From: Ustulina deusta
Taxonomy: Eukaryota; Ascomycota; Sordariomycetes; Xylariales; Xylariaceae
Assembly: GCA_023159155.1 (NCBI GenBank)
Contig: JAJNNX010000014.1
Coordinates: forward strand, 983,091-1,047,090
Direction: 5' to 3'
Length of the DNA stretch: 64,000 nucleotides
A program made the translations under genes and the position numbers. Below, one piece after another: positions 58,001 through 64,000 of the stretch. Numbering within the stretch: the first letter of the stretch is position 1; each line of letters starts with the position of its first letter. Under the pieces are notes generated by a model, which saw nothing but the letters and a program-made list of their open reading frames with translations, was not told the DNA's origin and did not search any database.

Positions 58001-60591
58001 AAATATATTTTTTGTTATTAAGTTTTAATATTATATTAAACTTTAATTATAATAATAGTAAAATTTTAGATTTTTTTTTTAAAAAGAACTTTTTTAAATA
58101 TAATAGCTAAAAAAATAAAAAATTTTATATTAATTTTATATATTAAAAAGGTTTTTTTTTTAAAAATAAAATCGGGTTATTATTAAAAGTTTTTTATAAT
58201 ACTATTTAGTTAATTTAAATTTATTTTTTTTATAAAATATTAATTATTTTTAAGTTTTTTTTAAATAACTTAATATAATTATTTTTAGTTATTATAAATT
58301 TAATTATAATAAGCTTTTTTAAAGTTTTTTTAGTTAGTTGTTTTTATTTATTTTAATAAAAATAATTTTAAAAGTTTTATATAATTTTTTTAATAATAGC
58401 TTAGTTTTTTTTTTTTTTAAAGTTATTATATAAACTTTTTTTGTTTTAGGTTTGGAAGTTCTAAGTTTTTTTTTTGTTTTTTTAGTTTTAGTTATTTTTA
58501 AAATAATTGTTTTATTTTTAAAAAGTTGTTTTAATATTTAATTATAATAATTTATATTTTTTTATATTTTTAGTTTATATTTTATTATTTATAATTAAAA
58601 AGTTTAATTATAATTATTAGCAAAAATTAAACTAATAAAAACAGATTATTTAGCTAAATTAATTATTATTTTTAGGTTTTTATTAAAATATTTTGTTTTA
58701 TTAGTTATTTAATACTAATAATAATATTATAGCTAAAATTAATAATTTAAAATATTTAGTTTTTAAATTATTAATTATTAATTTTTATAATATATATTAA
58801 ATATTTATAAACTTTGCTAATTATTTTACTTTAGTAATTATAAAACTTTTAAAGTTTAATTAGCTAAACTATTTTTATTTTTAATTATTATTTAATTTAT
58901 TATATAAATTTATAATTAATTATTAAAAAAATATAAACTTTAATATTATATAAAATTAAAGTTTTTATTTTAATACTATTAATTTATAATTAAATAAATA
59001 TTTTAAAAATAATTAATTTATTTTAGCTATATATTTTAATTAAAATAAATAAAAAAACTAATAAAAAAATTTTTATTAGTTTTATTTGTTTTTTAAATTA
59101 AATAAATTATTAGAGCTATTTTTATTATAGCTTTTTTTTACTAATTAAATACTTAAAACTTTAAACTTTTAATTAAAATAATTAATTAATATATATTTTT
59201 TTTATTATAAATAAAATAAATTTTATTATTTTAATAAAAATTTTTTTTTATAATTAATGCTTATTTTAACTATTTTAAAATTAGTTAAAAATTTAATTAT
59301 TTAAATTAAATTTTTATTTAATTAAACTAATAAATTTAATTTATTAATAATTTTTATAAACTTGTTTAATATTATATATTAATTTAATAATTTTATTAAT
59401 AAATAATTTATAAAAGCTTTATATAAGTTTTTTTTTAAAATTATATAAAAATAGTTTTATAATTTCTATTTTTATTATAATTTAACAAATTAATATTTTT
59501 AAATTAAACTATTAAATATAAAAATAAACTTATTAATATTTTTATTAGTTTTATATATATAAATTTAAAATATTTTATAAATAATAATTATTTAATTAAA
59601 GTTATAATAAATTATTAATAAAGCTTAAATTATTTTAATAATATTATTAAATAATCTTTTAATTAAATAAAAATATATTTTTATTAATTTTTTAGTATAT
59701 TTTTTTAATTAGCTTATAATATATTAAAATTAGCTATTTTTAATTTAAAACATAATAATATTTTTATTTAGTTTTTTTATTAGTTTATAAACCTAGTTAT
59801 TAAATAAAGTTTTATTTTTTGTAAACTTACTAAAATTAATTTTTTATATTTTAGTTTTTTTAATATAAATAAGGTTTAAAACGCTAAAAAATAAACTAAT
59901 AAAATAAAAAACAAATAAAATAATAAAACTAAAAAGTTTAAAATTAATATTATTAAATATATTTTTTATAATTAAATTATAATTATTTTTTAAAAATACT
60001 AAAATAAATATATTAAAAAATTAATACTTTATTTTTTTTATTTATTAAAAAAGTTTTATTAAACTTAATATAAAGTTATAAGTTTATATAGCTATAATAT
60101 TTAGTACTATATTTTTAAATATATTACTTATTTTAAATTATTTTAGTTCTAGTGTAAATTTTGCTTTTTTAAATTTAAATTTTAAATTTTTTTAGATTTT
60201 TTTTTAAGTATTAGTTTGTTTAAAACGTTTATAAAAAAGTTCAATACTTAAATTTTTTTTTTTTATAAAAAAAAGAATTTTTAAAATTATTTAATAATAA
60301 AAAGCTAGCTATACTTAAAAATTAAAATTATTTTAATTATTTAAAAGCTAAAAATAAAATAAAAATATTTAAAATTAAATTTTTTATAAATTATTAATTT
60401 TTAAATAATATAAAAATTAAAAATTTTATTAAAATTATATTAAAATTAAATTTATATTATAAAATATATAATTTTTTATATTAAATATATAACTAAAAAA
60501 AAAATTTATTTATATTTTATTAATTATAACAAAATAAAAAATATATATTTATTAAATATTTATTAATAAATAATTAATAAGCTTAAAGTAG
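55091..60591 (+). mobile_element. Interior of a RIP-degraded LTR-like retroelement
   Basis: About 5.5 kb lies between two direct copies of a 240-bp segment (54851 and 60592), the geometry of an LTR retrotransposon. Its left part recurs at 63361-64000 on the same strand. Part of it (about 56105-57445) recurs inverted at 61240-62333. No gag or pol frame survives, so the class is inferred from structure only. Confidence 0.5.
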
Positions 60592-60838
60592 TATTATAAT
60601 TAGTTAAATAAAGCTTTTATAGCTAGTTTATTAATACTATAAATAAAGATTTTAAGCTAAAAAAAAAAAAAAGAAAAAAAAAAAGAAGTTAAAGTTTACA
60701 AAATAAGTAAATATAGACTTTGTATATATAGCTGCAAAGTTAGGTTGGTCCATACGCAGACTTTTTATTTTATTGCTATATAGGTCTGGAGTCCTTACAG
60801 GTCTTGCCAAAACTATACAGACTATACTAACCGTTATA
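60592..60838 (+). repeat. LTR-like terminal segment, copy 2 (least mutated)
   Basis: A direct repeat of 54851-55090. It keeps more GC at its right end (TTAGGTTGGTCCATACGCAG, GGTCTGGAGTCCTTACAGGT) and ends CTATACTAACCGTTATA, abutting a foldback element. Confidence 0.7.
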
Positions 60839-61235
60839 TATACCTTTATATATAAATTCTTTAGTAAAGTACTTAGTATACTTTTTATAACTTTGCTAAT
60901 ATAAGTTGTACAGACAAATAGTTTATATTTTTGGAATCCTAACTAAATAAAGAATCTAAAAATACTTTTTATAATTTTATAGCTATTTTATTTTTAGAAA
61001 TATTAAAGTTTTAAAGAATTACAAAGATTATTTTAGCATACTTTGCTATAACGCTATAAAGAAAATAGCTATAAAATTAAGAAAATTATTTTTAAGTTTA
61101 TTATTTGATTATAAACCTAAAAGAGTTAGCAAAAAGTAAAGTAAGTATTTTTACAAAGAAATTATATGTAAAAGTATAAAGAAAAAAATGTAAAACAAGC
61201 TTGTGTGCGAAGCAAGCTTGTGTTATATGTTAAGC
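60839..61235. mobile_element. Foldback element, copy 1
   Basis: Contains GGAATCCTAACTAAATAAAG, AATCTAAAAA and TTATAGCTATTTTATTT, then a partly complementary right half (GAAAATAGCTATAAAATTAAG). It ends with AACAAGCTTGTGTGCGAAGC, AAGCTTGTGTTATATGT. The arms align with the better preserved copy at 62334-62775. Confidence 0.6.
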
Positions 61236-61239
61236 TAAA

Positions 61240-62333
61240 TATTAAAAAAATATTAAAAATTTTTGTTTTAATATATTTATTATTAATTATTTAAAAATAA
61301 TTGTAAAAACTAAAATAAAAATAAAAATTAATATTACTAAAATCTAAACAATTTTAGATTAAAATTTTAATAATTTTAAAAATATTAAATTAATTTAGTT
61401 ATTTTTTAAACTTTATAACTATATTTATATATTTATTTATTTTATTAATAAATTAATTATATTTTTAAATTAATTATTAAAAAAAATAAACTATTTATAA
61501 TTAGATTAAAATAAAAATAAACTTTTAAATATATAAAATTATTAATATATAAAATATTAGTTTTAATTTTTTTTCAAACTTAGTTAACTAATATAAATAA
61601 AAATAAAATTTTTTTAAAATATAATAAAAAAAACTATTTAATAATAATAAAAAAATATAGCTTAAAAACTTATAAAATATATTTTTTAAAATAATAATAC
61701 TAATTAAACAAGCTTATTTAATTTAAAATTATAAACTTTTAATAATAATATAAATTTTAAAATATTATTACTTAGAACTTTTTAAAATTAAATCTTTTAT
61801 AATAATTAATTATTAAATTTTATTAAATTCTTTAAACAAAGAAATCTTATTAATAGAATAAATTTATTAAGCTAATTTTTTATTTAATTTTGGTATTATT
61901 TTTTAGTATTAATTAAAATAATAAATTATATATATTTAAAATTATTTTAAATAAAATCTTTTTTTATATATAACTTTAATTTAAAAAGTTTATATATTTT
62001 TAATTATTATATATTACAATTAATATAAAACAATTAAAATATAATTATAAATAATCTATATATAATTATTATAACTATAAAAAAAAAATATTATAAAATA
62101 AAACTTCTAGCTTTTTTTATTTATTATTTATATTATTTATAATATAGTAATATATAGTAATAAATCATAAAAATATATTATTTAACTAATAAAGTTATAA
62201 TTATATATAAATATTTATAAATAAGTTTAATTAATTAATTATAACTTTATTTAGCAAAAAAATAAATATTATAAAATTACTAGCTATATAATATTATAAA
62301 AATCTATATAAACTTTTTAATATATTAGATAAT
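61240..62333 (-). repeat. Inverted copy of the element interior
   Basis: Read on the minus strand it follows 56105-57445 block by block, for example ATTATATAGCTA...TTTATAATATTTATTTTTTT...TAAATAAAGTTATAATTAA. Some internal lengths differ. Confidence 0.65.
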
Positions 62334-62775
62334 ATATCCCACAAGCTTGTTTCGCACTTTCTTAGCAGTACTTTTACTCCAATTTTTATAGCAAAGCTAC
62401 TTACTCCATATTTATATAACTTTATTAATATAAGTTATACGGACTAATGAATTAGATTTTTAGAATCCTAACTAAATAAGGAATCCCAAAATGATTTTTC
62501 TAATCTTATAGCTATTTTATTTATCTTGTTATAAAAAGTACGCTAAAATAATCCTTATAATACCCCTGTAATTCTTTAAACATATTTATCTTGATAAATA
62601 AAATAGCTATAAAATAGGAAAATTTATTTTTAGATTCTTTATTTAGTTAGCATTCTAAGAATCTAATTTATTAGGCCGTATAACTTATGTTAATAAAGTT
62701 GTTTAAAAAGGAATATATATAAAAGTATGCTAAGAAAATATAAAACAAGCTAGTGTATAAAACATGCTTATAGGA
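62334..62775. mobile_element. Foldback element, copy 2 (long inverted repeats)
   Basis: The left arm (TTATACGGACTAATGAATTA, GATTTTTAGAATCCTAACTA...) and the right arm (...TAGTTAGCATTCTAAGAATC, TAATTTATTAGGCCGTATAA) are reverse complements over most of about 200 bp each, centred near 62560. The left end is TCCCACAAGCTTGTTTCGCAC; the right end is its mutated complement (AAGCTAGTGTATAAAACATG). The bases on both sides are TATA-like, so a TA-type target duplication is possible. It is non-autonomous, with no coding frame. Confidence 0.75.
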
Positions 62776-62805
62776 TATATTATATAAATATTAAATAATA
62801 TATAT

Positions 62806-63033
62806 AACGGTTAGTACAGTCCTAGTAAGACTTACAAGAACTTTAGACCTATATAGCAATAAGATAAGAAATCTATATACGGACCAACCTAAAACTTTAT
62901 AGCTATATATATAAAATCTATATATATTTATTTTATAAACTTTGACTTTTTTTTTTTTTTTTTTTAGTTTAAAGTTTTTATTTATAATATTAATAAACTA
63001 GCTATAAAAACTTTATTTAATTAATTATAATAT
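62806..63033 (-). repeat. LTR-like terminal segment, inverted copy
   Basis: Reverse complement of 60592-60838, with T-run at about 62946-62965 matching the A-run of the other copies. The next bases to about 63130 are the reverse complement of 60480-60591. Confidence 0.7.
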
Positions 63034-63132
63034 TACTTTAAATTTATTAATTATTTATTAATAAATATTTAATAAATATATTTTTTTTATTTTGTTATAA
63101 TTAATAAAATATAAATATATTTTTTTTAAATT

Positions 63133-64000
63133 ATGTTACGATTAGTAAAGTAAAGCTTTTATAGCTAGTTTATTAATATTATAAATAAAAACTTTAAGCT
63201 AAAAAAAAAAAAAAAAAAAAAAGTTAGAGTTTATAAAATAAATAAATATAGATTTTATATATATAGCTATAAAATTATAGGTTAGTTTATATATAAACTT
63301 TTTATTTTATTATTATATAGGTTTAGAATTCTTATAAGTTTTGCTAAAACTATATTAATTATTATATTTTTTTTTTTAAAATTAAAAGTTTAAATATAGT
63401 TTTAGTTCAAAATTATTAATAATATTAAGTTTATATAGTTTTTATATATTATATTGCTTTATTATTATTTTTATAATTATTTATAAATTTATTAATTATG
63501 ATTATATATATTTATTTTTATAATTTTATAAAAAATTTAAAATTTTTTTTATAAGTTTTATAAAATTAATTAAATTTAATTAATATATTTTAAAAATTTT
63601 AAATTATATATTAAGTATTATTAAAATTATAATTTTTTTAAATAATTTAGTACTATAGTTTTTTATTTTTTTTATTTATTTTTAATTATTTAATTTGTTT
63701 AATTTTAAATTTTGCTTTATTATTAATATTTTTAACTAAAAATGATAACTAAATTTATTAAAATAAAAAATTATTGCTTATTTTCTATAATTAGTTAATA
63801 TAAAATAAGTTTTTTATTTTATAAAAATTAAACAAATTAAAAATATAGCTAAATTTTTATTTTTTTTAAAATTTTATAAAATCTAACTAATTAAAAGTTT
63901 AATTTAGTAGTTAATACTTATATTATAAAACTTTTTTTTTTAAAGTTTTATTTTTTATTTTAAAATTTATTAAGTATTTTTTTTATTAATTTATAGTTTA
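63133..64000 (+). mobile_element. LTR-like terminal segment copy 3 and start of its interior, cut by window end
   Basis: 63133-63360 repeats 54851-55090 including the A-run. 63361-64000 follows 55092 onward with scattered A/T differences. It continues past the window. Confidence 0.65.

Larger units (their letters stand above)
53600..64000. repeat. Extremely AT-rich block of decayed repeats
   Basis: From about 53600 to the window end almost every base is A or T, with short A/T homopolymers, TTA/TAA stops in all frames and no open frame of note. Local islands of higher GC (54690-54860, 60600-60840, 61190-61225, 62330-62900) mark younger or less mutated repeat ends. The pattern is what RIP leaves in duplicated DNA of filamentous ascomycetes. 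It contains several copies of the same sequences in both orientations (listed separately). Confidence 0.9.

Noticed and set aside
53600..64000. CRISPR-like or satellite array in the AT-rich block
   Set aside because: No constant repeat with regular spacing; the similarities are long dispersed copies. CRISPR arrays are not expected in a fungal nuclear genome.
53600..64000. Mitochondrial DNA origin of the AT-rich block
   Set aside because: No mitochondrial gene or tRNA was seen, and the repeats match sequence embedded beside spliced nuclear genes (51273-51360).

Overview
The window looks like a contig-scale piece of a filamentous ascomycete (Pezizomycotina) genome. Genes carry short spliceosomal introns (about 50-140 nt, GT..AG), tRNA introns sit at the 37/38 position, and the single-copy core genes are typical of this group (eIF5B, Hsp110/Sse1, N-acetylglutamate synthase, Alg7, a Set3-like PHD-SET protein). 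Accessory families typical of the group also occur (HET and DUF6594 relics, a small secreted protein). The right end is an extremely AT-rich block with the appearance of DNA mutated by repeat-induced point mutation (RIP). I cannot name the species.

Layout. 1-3102: 3' part of a DDB1/Mms1/CPSF-A-like beta-propeller protein. 4666-5577: relic of the N-terminal part of a HET-type gene. 6476-9972 (-): eIF5B. 10743-10963 (-): two intron-containing tRNA genes, Glu(CTC) and Arg(TCG). 11779-14296 (-): Hsp110 with six exons including a 13-nt first coding exon; a heat-shock-element-like site and a STRE lie upstream. 15798-18038 (-): mitochondrial N-acetylglutamate synthase with a Gcn4/CPC1-type TGACTCA upstream. 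19050-21205 (+): ten-exon amidase. 22360-24895 (+): GMC oxidoreductase with several frameshifts. 24896-30369: long gene-free stretch and the pyrimidine-rich leader of the Set3-like gene (30370-33180, +). 33181-37118: gene-free, rich in microsatellites. 37119-37826 (+): small secreted protein. 38584-39201 and 41244-42099 (+): two unrecognised proteins. 42248-43749 (-): Alg7. 45721-46870 (-): DUF6594 gene with a nonsense codon. 47569-51022 (+): large unrecognised membrane-anchored protein. 52037-53087: HET and ankyrin fragments. From about 53600 to 64000: AT-rich nested repeats with no coding capacity, including an LTR-like family (terminal segment about 240 bp) and two foldback elements.

The left half is mostly housekeeping genes for translation, protein folding, arginine synthesis, N-glycosylation and chromatin. 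The right half becomes progressively accessory and then decayed. The genes do not form an operon-like or cluster-like pathway. I found no convincing new multi-gene system. The best leads are the secreted protein, the 1077-residue unrecognised protein, the one-stop DUF6594 gene, and the repeat architecture of the AT-rich block.
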